DNA of 64,000 nucleotides from Chara braunii. Lineage: Eukaryota; Streptophyta; Charophyceae; Charales; Characeae. Position 1 is the stretch's first letter, and the number at the start of each line of letters is the position of its first letter. Both the position numbers and the translations under genes were made by a program. The stretch is taken from assembly GCA_003427395.1 (NCBI GenBank), contig BFEA01000004.1:5909591-5973590 (forward strand). The letters run 5' to 3'. This document shows positions 38,536 to 46,815 of the stretch, piece after piece. Below the pieces are notes generated by a model that saw only the letters and a program-made list of their open reading frames with translations, was not told the DNA's origin and ran no database searches.

Positions 38536-39864
38536 TCTNNNNNNNNNNNNNNNNNNNNNNNNNNNNNNNNNNNNNNNNNNNNNNNNNNNNNNNNNNNNNN
38601 NNNNNNNNNNNNNNNNNNNNNNCTTCCCTTTCACTTTTTCTCTTTCATTCCTCCCTCCCCATGTATTAGAAAATACACGGGAATGAGCATCATTAAGAGA
38701 ACAAACAAAACATGAGCTGAAGACCTGAAGAAAAATGAACAGGAGTATTCTCCCACTTTAGTCTGCCTCCTTTCATACCGTGCAAGTGTGCCATTGAGGC
38801 ACAGCTGGCACTCAACCGTCATCAACATGGCCAGTCTTGTATTGGAGAAGCACAGTAAGAGGCGAGTTGCAAGAACAAATAAGATGGGACGCCTAGCTGA
38901 GGTGAACATAATCATGAAAAGGATATAATGGATCTATTGTGTTTTATATTGCTCTTAATTGTCCGGTTGGCTCATCTCAAGTGTGTCGCTTTGCTTGTAT
39001 AATCGCGGATTGGCTCATCTTAAAGTTGCTGTCGTTTTGGACCTACTCGTCTGTGTAGAACAATATATGCACACATGCACACTTTATGCAGAGTTCATCC
39101 TCCTGATGAGCTTTTTCTGTGGAGGTGTGTATGGTGAACGGGACAACACACTGTCACAGCAGATCCTTTTTTGTGGAGTTGTTTGTAGTAAAGGTGACAA
39201 CATACACAAGCGGACGTCACCAGGCATGCACAGGATACTCCCATTGATTTTTTCTTGGAGTCTTTGAAAGTCACAGGCACGCAAATCTGTCACAGGCGTG
39301 CTCTTTCTGTGGAATTGTGTGTACGGAACATGTCAGCACACAAACATGCACATAGGCATGCACACAATACACACGACATCAAGAATTCACCTACATCAAC
39401 TCATCTGGCTTTATGTAATTTTGTCAACATGCTGTGATTGTGAATGCAGGTTTGTGAGTTTTGATAATGCTGCTTCAGCTGAAAAGGCTATTCAACAATT
39501 GAATGGTGTAACGATTGGAGGAAGGCGGCTGAAGGTAGGTGCTCGCTCATTTCTTTTTCTTGTAACAAGTGATCTTATTGCTCTTCAGTGCATGTAATTT
39601 CTTGGAGGTCTGGGGCATAGCTGGTAAAATCAGGACTGGGGCATAGCTGGTAAAATCAGGACAAGTCGTGGGTGCTACAAGCGCCGCAAGGGCATTGTTG
39701 CTGGGGAACTGTTTTGTGCTTTGGAGAGTTAATTTTGATAATTTTGATATTTTTCCTTTTCATTGAATGTTCTGACTTTTAATTGATTTCTGTTGCCTGG
39801 TCCTGTGCAGGTTGAACGGAAACGAGGTGAGGAGAATGGCTCAGTTGGTTATCGACCTTACTAG
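1005..39864 (+). CDS. FCA: FCA/CELF-like RNA-binding protein, RRM-RRM-WW-RRM (23 exons, 665 aa)
   Basis: Exons: 1005-1173, 2228-2310, 8015-8093, 18452-18534, 19448-19499, 19984-20051, 20517-20583, 24494-24573, 25520-25590, 26588-26635, 27405-27546, 28301-28444, 30199-30288, 31331-31486, 33197-33244, 33984-34091, 34424-34546, 35379-35420, 35968-36027, 36346-36430, 38148-38208, 39450-39534, 39811-39864 (TAG). Every junction is GT-AG, phases match throughout, and the sum is 1998 bp. Domains by residue: RRM1 70-152, RRM2 161-243, Gly/Met-rich 250-392, Gln-rich to 450, WW 473-503, Gln-rich linker to 571, RRM3 577-651, tail ending RPY. RRM1-RRM2 and WW match plant FCA, a nuclear RNA 3'-processing and flowering regulator; RRM3 with its tail matches CELF/Bruno. 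Known FCA has two RRMs plus WW, and CELF has three RRMs without WW, so this is a combined form. The exon 1 start is the least certain part, chosen by ATG and phase. The symbol reflects closest family, not proven orthology. Confidence 0.92.
1786..1872 (+). repeat. Poly-G tract in intron 1
   Basis: About 87 bases that are almost all G, broken by single A, T or C bases, inside intron 1 (1174-2227). It reads as many successive G-runs on the coding strand, so the unspliced RNA could form G-quadruplexes. The exact length in an assembly is unreliable. Confidence 0.9.
3090..5060 (+). repeat. Long polypyrimidine tract with CCG/CTCTG minisatellite
   Basis: The plus strand is dominated by C and T for nearly 2 kb. 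The middle (about 3740-4350) repeats the words GCCGCC, CCCGTCTCTG and CTGCTGTCGCC at irregular spacing. The open frames covering it encode Leu/Ser/Pro/Cys-rich low-complexity sequence with no domain, which is expected from base skew alone. Confidence 0.85.
7683..7752 (+). repeat. (GA)n/(GTG)n microsatellite
   Basis: Perfect GA dinucleotide array followed directly by GTG trinucleotides, in intron 2. Confidence 0.95.
8811..9013 (+). repeat. Exact 21-bp direct repeats 182 bp apart
   Basis: A 21-bp word beginning GTACACATGCATAAGG occurs at 8811-8831 and again at 8993-9013. The stretch between is not obviously inverted-repeat bounded. It may be a duplication remnant. Confidence 0.8.
10470..10890 (+). 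repeat. Tandem array of three ~145-175 bp units in intron 3
   Basis: Each unit contains ACGAGGTGTGATC, ATGACCG(A/G)GAA, TATGTCAGAT and CACCGACTTTCTCAGG. Unit anchors are near 10478, 10651 and 10795. The last two units are nearly identical; the first is more diverged. Confidence 0.9.
12440..13260 (+). repeat. Diverged ~200-230 bp tandem repeats (about four copies) in intron 3
   Basis: Words such as TTGCTGG(G/C)ATGT, ATGATGGATGGATGTGTGC, TTTTGAGA, CGCTC(C/T)AG and ATGGATAGCT recur in the same order, starting near 12445, 12670, 12900 and 13060. Homology is clear but copies differ at many sites and in length. Confidence 0.75.
20733..20909. mobile_element. MITE-like element A (intron 7)
   Basis: The left end AAAGCGCCAGTACACGGCCC and the right end, reverse complement AAACGACCAGTACACCCGGG, are imperfect terminal inverted repeats about 175 bp apart. 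The core word CCAGTAC is shared with other elements in this gene. No ORF, so non-autonomous if a transposon. It abuts element B. Confidence 0.6.
20903..21190. mobile_element. MITE-like element B, abutting element A (intron 7)
   Basis: The left end TTTGAAGCACCAGTACATGG and the right end, reverse complement TACTTCACCAGTACAGCTGG, form imperfect inverted repeats. Inside are two tandem ~62-bp copies containing CC(T/C)AAG/GAGT and ATCTTTTTGGAAAGGCCC (about 21055-21170). Confidence 0.6.
22470..22735 (+). repeat. Two-copy tandem duplication, ~139 bp unit
   Basis: Copies begin near 22470 and 22609 and share CTGCTGCCCAACTTCTCTGT, CCCTCTGGGTCGGGACT, ACACGA(C/G)GAGCCTCCTCC and AGTCACCATCTGCCGT with few differences. 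Confidence 0.9.
24353..24455 (+). repeat. Two-copy tandem duplication, 55 bp unit
   Basis: GGGAGTACTGAGG(A/G)CGCG and AAGTAACGTAAAAAGCTACC repeat with a 55-bp period, just upstream of exon 8. Confidence 0.9.
24835..25245 (+). repeat. Two-copy duplication, ~205 bp unit (intron 8)
   Basis: TGCTCCTTGACGAGGTGGTG, AATAGGAGTGTGGTA, CTCTTTGGATGTAAGGT and GTCAATAAGCCA(A/G)AAGGTG recur in order, starting near 24845 and 25050. Confidence 0.9.
26135..26262 (+). repeat. Two-copy tandem repeat, ~61 bp unit (intron 9)
   Basis: TTTAAGCCT, GGGGCCTTGCATCTTT and GCACTGGACACT occur twice in order. Confidence 0.85.
27659..28099 (+). repeat. GA microsatellites around a 284-bp assembly gap (intron 11)
   Basis: (GA)n from 27659 runs into N (27691-27974). 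After the gap there are T/G-rich and GT runs and another (GA)n at 28079-28099. Open frames crossing the gap are artefacts of translating N. Confidence 0.95.
28445..30198 (+). other. Intron 12 (1.75 kb)
   Basis: Contains one longer open frame (28713-29348) of mixed, low-complexity composition with no domain I recognise. Because it lies in a spliced-out intron and the flanking exons join in phase without it, I treat it as non-coding or a repeat remnant. Confidence 0.6.
30535..30616 (+). repeat. Short tandem repeat, three ~30-34 bp units (intron 13)
   Basis: AAGTGACAAACCTTGAGC followed by (G/T)TCGAC is present three times in a row. Confidence 0.9.
30912..31041. repeat. Inverted repeat, ~45 bp arms (intron 13)
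   Basis: Left arm 30912-30958 starts CTCCACTACACGACACTCT. The reverse complement of the right arm (30997-31041) starts CTCCACTACAGAATACTCT. Both continue through GCATTTGG. The spacer is about 38 bp, so the intron RNA could fold into a long imperfect hairpin. Confidence 0.85.
32124..32333. mobile_element. MITE-like element C (intron 14)
   Basis: Ends are CAAACCACCAGTAT and, reverse complemented, TTAAACCACCAATAC; about 210 bp long with no ORF of note. Same terminal consensus as A, B and F. Confidence 0.6.
32714..32917. mobile_element. MITE-like element D (intron 14)
   Basis: Ends are TTAAACCGCCACTACCTTT and, reverse complemented, TCAAACCCCACCACCACC. It is more diverged than the others but similar in length and internal GGTGGCTGGCGAGG-type words. 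Confidence 0.45.
33383..33575. mobile_element. MITE-like element E (intron 15)
   Basis: Ends are TTAAACCACTGGGTCACC and, reverse complemented, TTTAAAAAGCCAGTGTACAC. The middle holds the imperfect palindrome TTGGCTGGTGCCGCCAGCCA also seen near element F. Confidence 0.45.
33984..34546 (+). other. WW domain (exons 16-17, residues about 473-503) and start of Gln-rich linker
   Basis: Exon 16 (33984-34091) encodes [24 protein letters not shown] in two continuous stretches, and exon 17 (34424-34546) opens with WEKPPEL. The two signature Trp (475 and 497), the aromatic trio Y486-Y488, N489 and the closing Pro 500 are all present. The order W-x-E-H-(1)-(A/S)P-(E/D)-G matches FCA's WW, which in Arabidopsis binds the polyadenylation factor FY. 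The intron falls just before the second Trp. A Gln-rich tail follows ([11 protein letters not shown]). Confidence 0.93.
35379..36027 (+). other. Gln/Gly-rich linker between WW and RRM3 (exons 18-19)
   Basis: Two short exons, 35379-35420 ([14 protein letters not shown]) and 35968-36027 ([20 protein letters not shown]), each a multiple of three with clear cag/GT borders (phase 0 on both sides). They could be skipped without a frame change, so alternative inclusion is possible. The end NQIQ joins GPPGANLF of RRM3, the same type of lead-in seen before the third RRM of CELF proteins. Confidence 0.8.
37638..37823. mobile_element. MITE-like element F (intron 20)
   Basis: Ends are TTTAAACCACCAGTACACGA and, reverse complemented, TTGAGCACCAGTACATGGGC. 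About 186 bp, no ORF. Just downstream (about 37915-37940) lies GGCTGGCGCTGCCAGCC, the palindromic core word found inside element E, so the true element may extend further right. Confidence 0.6.
38475..38622 (+). repeat. (CT)n microsatellite and 84-bp assembly gap (intron 21)
   Basis: CT repeats run from about 38475 into N at 38539-38622. The gap lies between exons 21 and 22 and does not affect coding sequence. Confidence 0.95.
39611..39663 (+). repeat. 27-bp tandem duplication (intron 22)
   Basis: GGGGCATAGCTGGTAAAATC followed by AGGAC occurs twice back to back. Confidence 0.9.
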
Positions 39865-40550
39865 CCGCACAGCAGCATTGTCACTTACAAAGACTTTAGG
39901 TGTCCTGAAAGGGAGTAGGAGTGATGAACAGTAGGTAGCAGGATTTGAGTTAGGTGGGTTTCAGAGTGTGTATGTGTGCGAGAGAGAGAGAGAGAGAGAT
40001 CGTTGCTCCCTCGTCCGAATGGAAAGGGTTCCGTGCGGACGAGGAGAGTTATGGGCTTGTAAATATCATCAGAGCTTTTTGAATTGACGAGTGTTATTCA
40101 TCGCGCTTCAATTTGGCGAAGGCTTGTTTTGATCTCTGGCCCTCGTATTTGGTAGTCTGACCCGAAAAGCCGAGTACAGCGACCTGACAGTCCTGGCTGG
40201 TGGAATGGTGACCGCTCAAGACTGGCAACTGGCTGTTGTCTCTCTGAGCATTTTGAAATGTGCAGTTTGTTGTCCTCCCTTGTCTGCCTTCAAGGGTAGA
40301 CAATTCATCGCACTCCTCGAGGGTTTTGATTATGTATTGGTGGTTCTGTGTGCTCAAGCAAATGGGAAGAAGGTGCAGAAAAAACAGATCCTTCTCTTTC
40401 TGCAAGCGGTCTGTGCACTGCTCACTGCGCAGATGATTGGTGTCATGGATTCCAAGGGGGAAGGGCGTCCAAGGTGAGATGAGAGAGACAGCTTGGAACT
40501 TGTTTTTTGATCAAGTAGTGGCTGTTGATAGTGAACTTGGGGTACGGAAC

Positions 40551-40682
40551 ACCAGAAGGTTTGTGCGGGGGATTTATCGCACGCCTGGACTTAATTTGAG
40601 CTGACCTTGGTCTTTGAAAGTCTTTCATCGCAGTCTGATGAGTTGGTGCGGGGGATTTATCGCACGCCAGAAGGTTTGTGTT
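40551..40682 (+). repeat. Duplicated hairpin-forming 23-mer
   Basis: GTGCGGGGGATTTATCGCAC plus GCC occurs at 40563-40585 and 40646-40668. Each copy has GTGCG and CGCAC arms that can pair. The flank CCAGAAGGTTTGTG is also duplicated, but on opposite sides of the two copies. Confidence 0.85.
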
Positions 40683-41989
40683 CTCTCTTGGTTCCATCGC
40701 AGGACTGAACACGTTCTCTGCTACTCTTGCATAACCTGCTTTTTTGTGTGTACGTACCTATGTGCCCTTTTCTGTGTTCTCCTGATATGCACCATATAAT
40801 GATGTATCATCCGTCACTGCCGGAAGCATGCACCATATAATGAAGAATCACGAGTGCCCAAGGAATGCAAACTTGATTGAGTTCCTATTTACCATGTGGG
40901 CACTGGAAGGAGTGGAATGCTGGGGAAAGCGAAACATCAGAGGTGGAAATATGCTCATATGCTGTGGGTGGCTGTAATCGGTATGATGTATGCAAGAGAG
41001 GGGCAGCAATCAGCTGACCGAAATTCTCCGCCTGTGAATTTTGGTGAGGAATTTGATGTTTGCGCCTCTATGACTCAAATTCTTGTGCCGTCATCCCTGC
41101 ACACCATTACTGTCAGCAATCAGTGCTGCTGATTAAACGCCGAGTCCTCTGCACATACATTATAAGATGCTGGAACTCACTTCCTATATATTTATCTGTT
41201 TTTTTTTCTTTTTTCGGTGCGGTTAGGGGGAGTTGGACAATTTGTCTCAACGAACTGCAAGTAGCAGCTATGGCATTTGGAAAGTTAAGCTGGTAATTAT
41301 TATTATTATATGTAATTGTTTTTGTAATGCATGAACTCTTCGGAGCCATTGCCAATTGTAGCCTGCGAATTGGGAGGAGTGAGAGGGGAAATAGAAGATG
41401 GGAAACCTTGTCTGGGACCTTGGGAAGGGGGTAGGGAAGGAACAATTGGAAGAGGCAGGTAATGGCCAAGATCTGGGGTTGGATGTGTAAGCGTGAACTA
41501 TAGCTGGTACTGCAATTGGGTTGGCGGCAGCCTTCTGGCCGTCCGTTAAAATTGGGACATAGCAAAAAGAAGATTAGCGTGGGCGGTGTGCAAGGATGAC
41601 ACTCGTGAATTGAGAAATGGCCCATTTTTTTTTAAGGGAAAAAAAGGATTGGGTGGGCAGGGGTAAACAAAAGCCGGAGGTACCGTGCACGGTTTGGCAT
41701 TGCGGAGATTGAAGGTGGTACACTGAATGATGAGTCGCTGACTCAGATTGGATCTTAGCAGATCATGTGAGCTTAAATTCATTGCAATTCTAGGTTGTTT
41801 TTCTGGGCCCCCTGGGCGGTCACTCCCTGCCTGGAAAGCTGCGCTGGTGCACGGACATGCATGTTCCCAGGGACGTCGAAGATATCAAACGGCCCGGATT
41901 TGGGCGCTTTTTGAATGAACTGCCCGCATGATTTTGCATGGGGGAGTGCCCTCGCGAAACCAAATGAACGATTCCTCATTCGACTTGCG

Positions 41990-42024
<35 letters not shown>
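41990..42024 (+). repeat. Poly-C tract
   Basis: About 35 consecutive C bases followed by GCCCCTCC. Length is probably approximate. Confidence 0.9.
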
Positions 42025-42025
<1 letters not shown>

Positions 42026-42282
42026 CCCCTCCTCTCTGTCTAGGACGCTCCCCACTGTTGCGCCCGCCATTGACACGGTCTTCTTCTTCTTCTTCCTGTG
42101 TGTGTGTGTGTGTTTGTGTGTGTGAGAGATCTTGGCAAACTTCGCTCTCGTGTCGCACAACTCCTTGTCTTCCCCTTCACCTCTCCTTTTCTTTTTCTTC
42201 TTTTCTTCTCTTTGACTCATCTGTCACCACACCTTTCCTCTTCTTCTTCACCGTCTCTCAGAATCTTTTTCTTCTTCTCCTG

Positions 42283-42675
42283 CAGTTTATCGTGAGCGGA
42301 CCTGGCGCGGCCACAGCGAGAGAGAGAGAAGTCGGCCATCGTACGACCTTGGCCAACCTCGTGTCGACTTGGTGCGGCCAGCATAAAGGCCGTTCACCGA
42401 CGTCCACTTTTGGTACCACGCAGCAGTCAGTATCACATGGGAAGCCAGCCTGAGTGCACCAGACCACACGGGGTAATCACACGTGGATGCAGCTCATAAT
42501 TTCACCATTGCGCAGGGGTTAGCCTATCGTCTCTGTATTGTTCCAACTGTAACTTGTGTTCAGAAGGACAGAGGATGGTAATCACGTCTACAATAAGATG
42601 AAAAGTCGTAGGGAAAAGGAAAAAAGGAAGAAAGCCGTTGAAGAAAGCTGTAGCACGTGTATGACCTGCACCTTT

Positions 42676-42711
<36 letters not shown>

Positions 42712-42870
42712 GGACCATTGCATGACCTTGGTCAACCTCTCGGGAGGGTTGCATGACCCCTTCTTCTTCGTCTCACAGCAGATTTTTCATATTTTCCTTC
42801 TTCAGTCTACTGTGAGCGGATCTGACACTGAGGGAGAGAGCAGGGGAGAGAGACCGAAAACCCCATTATG
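42283..42870 (+). repeat. Diverged dispersed duplication about 510 bp apart
   Basis: GTGAGCGGA(C/T)CTG followed by GAGAGAGA sequence is found near 42292 and 42812. CCAT(C/T)G(T/C)A(C/T)GACCTTGG(C/T)CAACCTC is found near 42336 and 42715. (GA)n arrays separate the pieces. Confidence 0.7.
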
Positions 42871-43036
42871 TGTGTGTGTGTGTGTGCTGAAGACCTCCTA
42901 CTCGCCCCCCTGGACACCCATACCTGCAAAACAAAGTAAGAGGCCGGATTTGCGGTCCTCTCTGTATGCAAAGGAGATGCCCGATGGCAGGAGGGGGGGA
43001 AAAAATATCGTTTTCCTCGCCTGGATACGCTGGGCC

Positions 43037-43068
43037 CTGGGCAAGCTCCCTCTGGGGGACTTGCCCAG
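43037..43068. repeat. Short perfect inverted repeat
   Basis: CTGGGCAAG at 43037-43045 and CTTGCCCAG at 43060-43068 with a 14-base spacer form a small GC-rich hairpin. No T-run follows, so it is not a bacterial-type terminator. Confidence 0.85.
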
Positions 43069-43540
43069 GTGCACGGCCGGGCCTAAAAGAAAACCGTTTT
43101 CAGTGGTGGCTGCTGTCTTCTATTTTCCAACTGTGGAAAGGCTGGTATTCTCTCTGTCAGGAAGCTTCGTCTGAGCTCGTCTGATCTCCGACCATTTTCT
43201 CAAAAACAGGCAGCGAACCGATCAGCCTGGGAAAGTTGTTGGTCGATGGACGTTCTTATAGTGCCCCGGCAATACAGCTGGATGAAAGTGAATACTCTTG
43301 GACATAATCGGAAGTGAAATTGTGTTTATCTACTCTAATTCATTGAATACTTTTCGGCCGCGATATGACAAGCATCTGTCCATGGTTGATGCTGCAACTG
43401 CCTGGATGTGGTGTCAAATATTTGTTTGTTTACTCTCTTTTTTTCTTCTTTCACTGTTCAATGTGATGTCGACTTCTGTTTGTTTCTCTGCTTTTTTCAC
43501 TTGCCCGTAATCGAAATGCTTTTAACAGGTGGTGCATCCC

Positions 43541-45160
43541 TCGGCCCGACATGTGCAACCTGCTCCCTCTTTCCACCTTACCTCCTCCCAGCCGCCTTTT
43601 CCCCTCCTTCCTGCCTTTTTCCTCCCTCCACTGGAACTTTGGCCGATGTCCTTTCCCTCCATCTGACCTTTCCACGATTGCCTTCCTCCCTCGCTCTGCT
43701 CGACCTCCTATTTTGAAGCTTCCCATCATCCGTGTTCACTTGTGTGCACTTGACTTTGGCCTAATCCCTCTGCCCTCCCTTCCCCAGCTTTACCTCTGTC
43801 CAACCTCCTTCCCACATTCCTCCCTTCATTCAATCGCTTCCCTCGCATCTCGGACGCCCTGTCCCCTCCCTCCACCTAACTTCTGTCGGACTTCCGCACC
43901 ACCTCCTCCATTTCTGCCCCTCTTGCCTTTCTTGCGGTTCTTCTTACCTCCTCCTGACCTCTTTTTCCCATCTCTGCGACCTCCATGCATCTAGCTCACC
44001 TCTGCCCTACCTTCATCATGTCTCCTCACCCCCTCCACTCAGTCTCCGCTGGATCTCAGTTCTAAGTGAGCTCATCCTCCACCTTCCGCCCTTCGTTCCT
44101 CCACTTGACTTTCGCCAGACTGCCTCTCAGGCACCACCACCCTCCTTCCTCGCTCCGTTGGCCCTCTCCTCCCTCCCGCCATTCCTCCCTCTTATTTCTA
44201 TTGGACCTCCACCCTTGGGCCTCCCCTCTCTCTCTCCATTCCTCCCTCCTATTTCTGTCAGATCTCCATGTCCTCCTCCCTCTCTCCACCTGATCTCCGA
44301 GTGACCACCTCCCCCCTTCTGTCCCTCTTCTGTTCTCCGCCTGATCTCCTTTCCAGCTGCTTCCCCCCCCCGTTATTCCCTTATCCCACTTGATCTTCGC
44401 TAGACCTTCTCCTTCCCTCCTGCTCGATCTCTGTTCTTCCTGTTGCAGAGCTCCAAGCCCTTCCCTCCTTTCCCCCTCCCCCACTTTGCTCGACCTCCAC
44501 GACCTCCTCCCTCATCTGATCTCCGTCAGAGTTTACCCAACCTCTTTTCCCCTCCTCCCTCCCTTTGCGAACTCCTCCCTCCCTCCCTCCTTCCATCCTT
44601 CGTACCTCCTTCCTCCCTTTGCCTGATCTTCATCCAACACTCCATGACCTCCTTCCTCCCTCCCTTGTTCCTCATATACATCACCTCTGCTAGACCTTTG
44701 CCTCCCTTTCCTCCTTGCACCCCTCCCTCCATTTGGCCTTCGCTGATCATCTCACTCCCTCCCATCCTTTGCCTGGACCTATTCCCTTCATACTTCCTCC
44801 AGACCTCTTCCCTCCCTACCCACATTTTCCCTCCCTTCGCCGACGAGCACCCGGCCTCTGTATCCTCTCCTACCCTCAGCCGTTTTTCTTCCTCCCTACG
44901 ACATGCCTCCACATGTTATTCGAATCTCCTTTGGAGCTCTGCAACCTCCACCATCCATCAAGCACCACCTACTCATCCCTCGTCTCGTTGTCTGCTTGCG
45001 TGCCACAGACATCTCTCTGGGCCTCACTTATTTTTCATCCTCGGCTCGCCTGCCACAGCCACCTCCCTTGGCCTCCCTCCTTCCTAACACTTCCCCCACC
45101 TTGCACCACCATCTACGCCTTATGCATCCTTTTGCTGGCCTTCGAGGTATATATTCCTAC
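43541..45160 (+). repeat. 1.6-kb pyrimidine-rich tract (CCTCCCTCCTTCC-type)
   Basis: The plus strand is overwhelmingly C/T with recurring CCTCCCTCC, TCCACCTGATCTCC and GACCTCC words at about 30-50 bp spacing. Overlapping long open frames encode Pro/Ser/Leu runs (plus) or Arg/Glu/Gly runs (minus), as base skew predicts. No domain is seen in any frame. Confidence 0.8.
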
Positions 45161-45163
45161 GTA

Positions 45164-45166
<3 letters not shown>

Positions 45167-45216
<50 letters not shown>

Positions 45217-45417
45217 GAACCGACGAAGTGTTTTAGTCTGTCCACCGAGCGAGTATGCGCACTATTGGATGACGTACTTCATATGGGAGCCGTATTCATT
45301 TGTAGGATTCTACTTTTGGATAGGCAAAATCTCTGGACCACACACACACACGTTGTCTTGACGAATCGGGAAAGATTGACATTTTTGTACTGTATACTAC
45401 TGTGTACTGAATATGAC

Positions 45418-45476
<59 letters not shown>
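45167..45476 (+). repeat. (CA)n and (CT)n microsatellites
   Basis: (CA)n at 45167-45212 and (CT)n at about 45421-45476, 145 bp upstream of the 187-codon ORF. Confidence 0.95.
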
Positions 45477-45478
<2 letters not shown>

Positions 45479-45623
45479 CCTTCCTCTCCGTATCCGTATT
45501 CTGGGGAATCTGGGGATCCCGACGGGGAAATCGACTAGCCCCATCCTAAGCATCTATCACATGCGCCATGGCCGAACTGTGGTTCATTAGCGGTCTGGGT
45601 TGTGATAGGAAACTGGTTGGGGG

Positions 45624-46187
45624 ATGGCGAATTATGGACGACATTACTATCGTCGCGGGAAGAGAGAATCTGAGGAGAATGACCAAGACCAGGAGGACGT
45701 GTTCAGCCGATTTGAGGGTATCTACGACAAGAATCTGGAAGTAATCCGGAAAGACGAATGCAGACTGACCTGGAATTTTGTAGGACTGATGATGATTTGC
45801 ACAGGACTGCTGCAACTGCACTTCGCTCCGACCACGAAGAACACAGACGGTCTATACCACGAAGGCAAGCTGAGGTTCCAAACGATTCAGGATTTCCAGT
45901 CTTTTTCCGCTAAAAGCGTAAAAAGAGCTGTCCAATCCATGACAATCAGGAGGTTGTGGGATCAAGCTACCAACAAGCAGCTGGTTTTGGGAGCTATTGG
46001 GTACGTGGTTTGTGAAGCAGACCTCCGGGGGGTATCCCCAGAGGTCTCTCTCGGTGCTTTGGCTGATTTGGCCAAGGCTGTGCCGGACCGAGCACTGCAC
46101 AGGTTGCTCTCCGCGCTCACTTGTTCGGCATACACGTTAAAGATGAAGCGGGCCAACCTGCGGAAGAAGGAGAACGGGGCCGTATGA
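45624..46187 (+). CDS. Intronless hypothetical protein, 187 aa
   Basis: I do not recognise the family. The frame runs from ATG 45624 to TGA 46187 without introns and has balanced, protein-like composition, unlike the skewed frames nearby. The N-terminus is charged (GRHYYRRGKRESEENDQDQE). One hydrophobic segment (about residues 50-66, FVGLMMICTGLLQLHF) could be a buried helix or membrane span. The second half looks helical (RRLWDQATNKQLVLGAIGYV; LGALADLAKAVPDRALHRLL), and the C-terminus is basic (LKMKRANLRKK). No partner gene, target-site duplication or poly(A) tail is obvious, so it may be a small single-exon gene, a retrocopy or a piece of a mobile element. Confidence 0.4.
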   Translation: MANYGRHYYRRGKRESEENDQDQEDVFSRFEGIYDKNLEVIRKDECRLTWNFVGLMMICTGLLQLHFAPTTKNTDGLYHEGKLRFQTIQDFQSFSAKSVKRAVQSMTIRRLWDQATNKQLVLGAIGYVVCEADLRGVSPEVSLGALADLAKAVPDRALHRLLSALTCSAYTLKMKRANLRKKENGAV

Positions 46188-46658
46188 GAGGGAGGCTAAT
46201 CCGAGTTCTTGGTCCACGGAACGGCGACTCGTAGCAGGAGGTACGGGAGGTTTTGATCTTTTTCGGGGTTTTTTCGTTTTCGATTCTCGACTTTTCGAAG
46301 TTATTTTCGGGGTTTTTCGGGTTTTCCCACTTTATTTTCGGCTGGCTTTCGTAGGGCTGTTCGGAAGCCCAGGCACGGCGGAGTCGGTACCTGACGACGG
46401 GAGAAGGGGAACTTAGTTTTGAAGTTTTTTGAAATTTTGCAATTCTGAAAATTAGAAGCAGACACCTGCAACAGCTGGATAGACCGCGGGGGACTGACTG
46501 ACTAATGGGGGATTCGGATGGACCCGGACTGAGCGGTCCGGAACGATACTTTAGTCAACGCTTGGGGAAACCGGTAATGGATCCGGACCAAAGGGGGCAT
46601 AGATTCGGGAAAATTGGGAGATAGTCATTGATGGGGGGGCTTTTGGGGGGGGGGTTGG

Positions 46659-46815
46659 GTTCGTAGGTCTCGATCGGCACACATATGCAGTCTTGACCGG
46701 CACAAGTTTCTACGTACTGTTTTTTTGGTTTTGTTGGTTTTCTTGTTTTTTTGGTTCGTAGGTCTCCATCGGCACACATATGCAGTCTTGACCGGCGCAA
46801 GTTTCTACGTACTAT
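46659..46815 (+). repeat. Two-copy direct repeat, ~62 bp unit
   Basis: GGTTCGTAGGTCTC, ATCGGCACACATATGCAGTC, TTGACCGGC and CAAGTTTCTACGTACT occur in both copies (46659-46720 and 46752-46813), separated by a T/G-rich spacer. Confidence 0.9.

Larger units (their letters stand above)
36346..39864 (+). other. RRM3 and C-terminal tail (exons 20-23, residues 572-665)
   Basis: Exon 20 (36346-36430) encodes [16 protein letters not shown] then [13 protein letters not shown]. Exon 21 (38148-38208) encodes [20 protein letters not shown], exon 22 (39450-39534) [19 protein letters not shown] then VTIGGRRLK, and exon 23 [17 protein letters not shown] then TAG. RNP2 is LFVFRI (578-583) and RNP1 is RGFGFVSF (617-624). 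The GPxGANLF entry, the FGxVxSA turn, the (G)GxxLKVxxKR exit and a tail ending in PY are typical of the third RRM of CELF/Bruno-like proteins and are not part of known FCA. Confidence 0.93.
39865..43540. other. 3' UTR and downstream non-coding region
   Basis: The 3' UTR begins after the TAG at 39862-39864. A (GA)n run follows at about 39981-39999, and GTAAATATC at 40060 is near a plausible poly(A) region, but the cleavage site cannot be placed. Further right are duplicated words at 40563-40668, a C-tract (41990-42024), (GT)n and (GA)n repeats, and a diverged ~510-bp-spaced duplication (about 42283-42390 and 42680-42870). No convincing gene is seen. Confidence 0.6.

Noticed and set aside
43037-43068. 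Hairpin as a transcription terminator
   Set aside because: No T-run and the genome is eukaryotic; kept only as a small inverted repeat.
44443-45236. Long overlapping plus-strand frames, and matching minus-strand frames, near 44-45 kb
   Set aside because: All are by-products of a CCTCCC-rich tract; no protein-like composition or motif.
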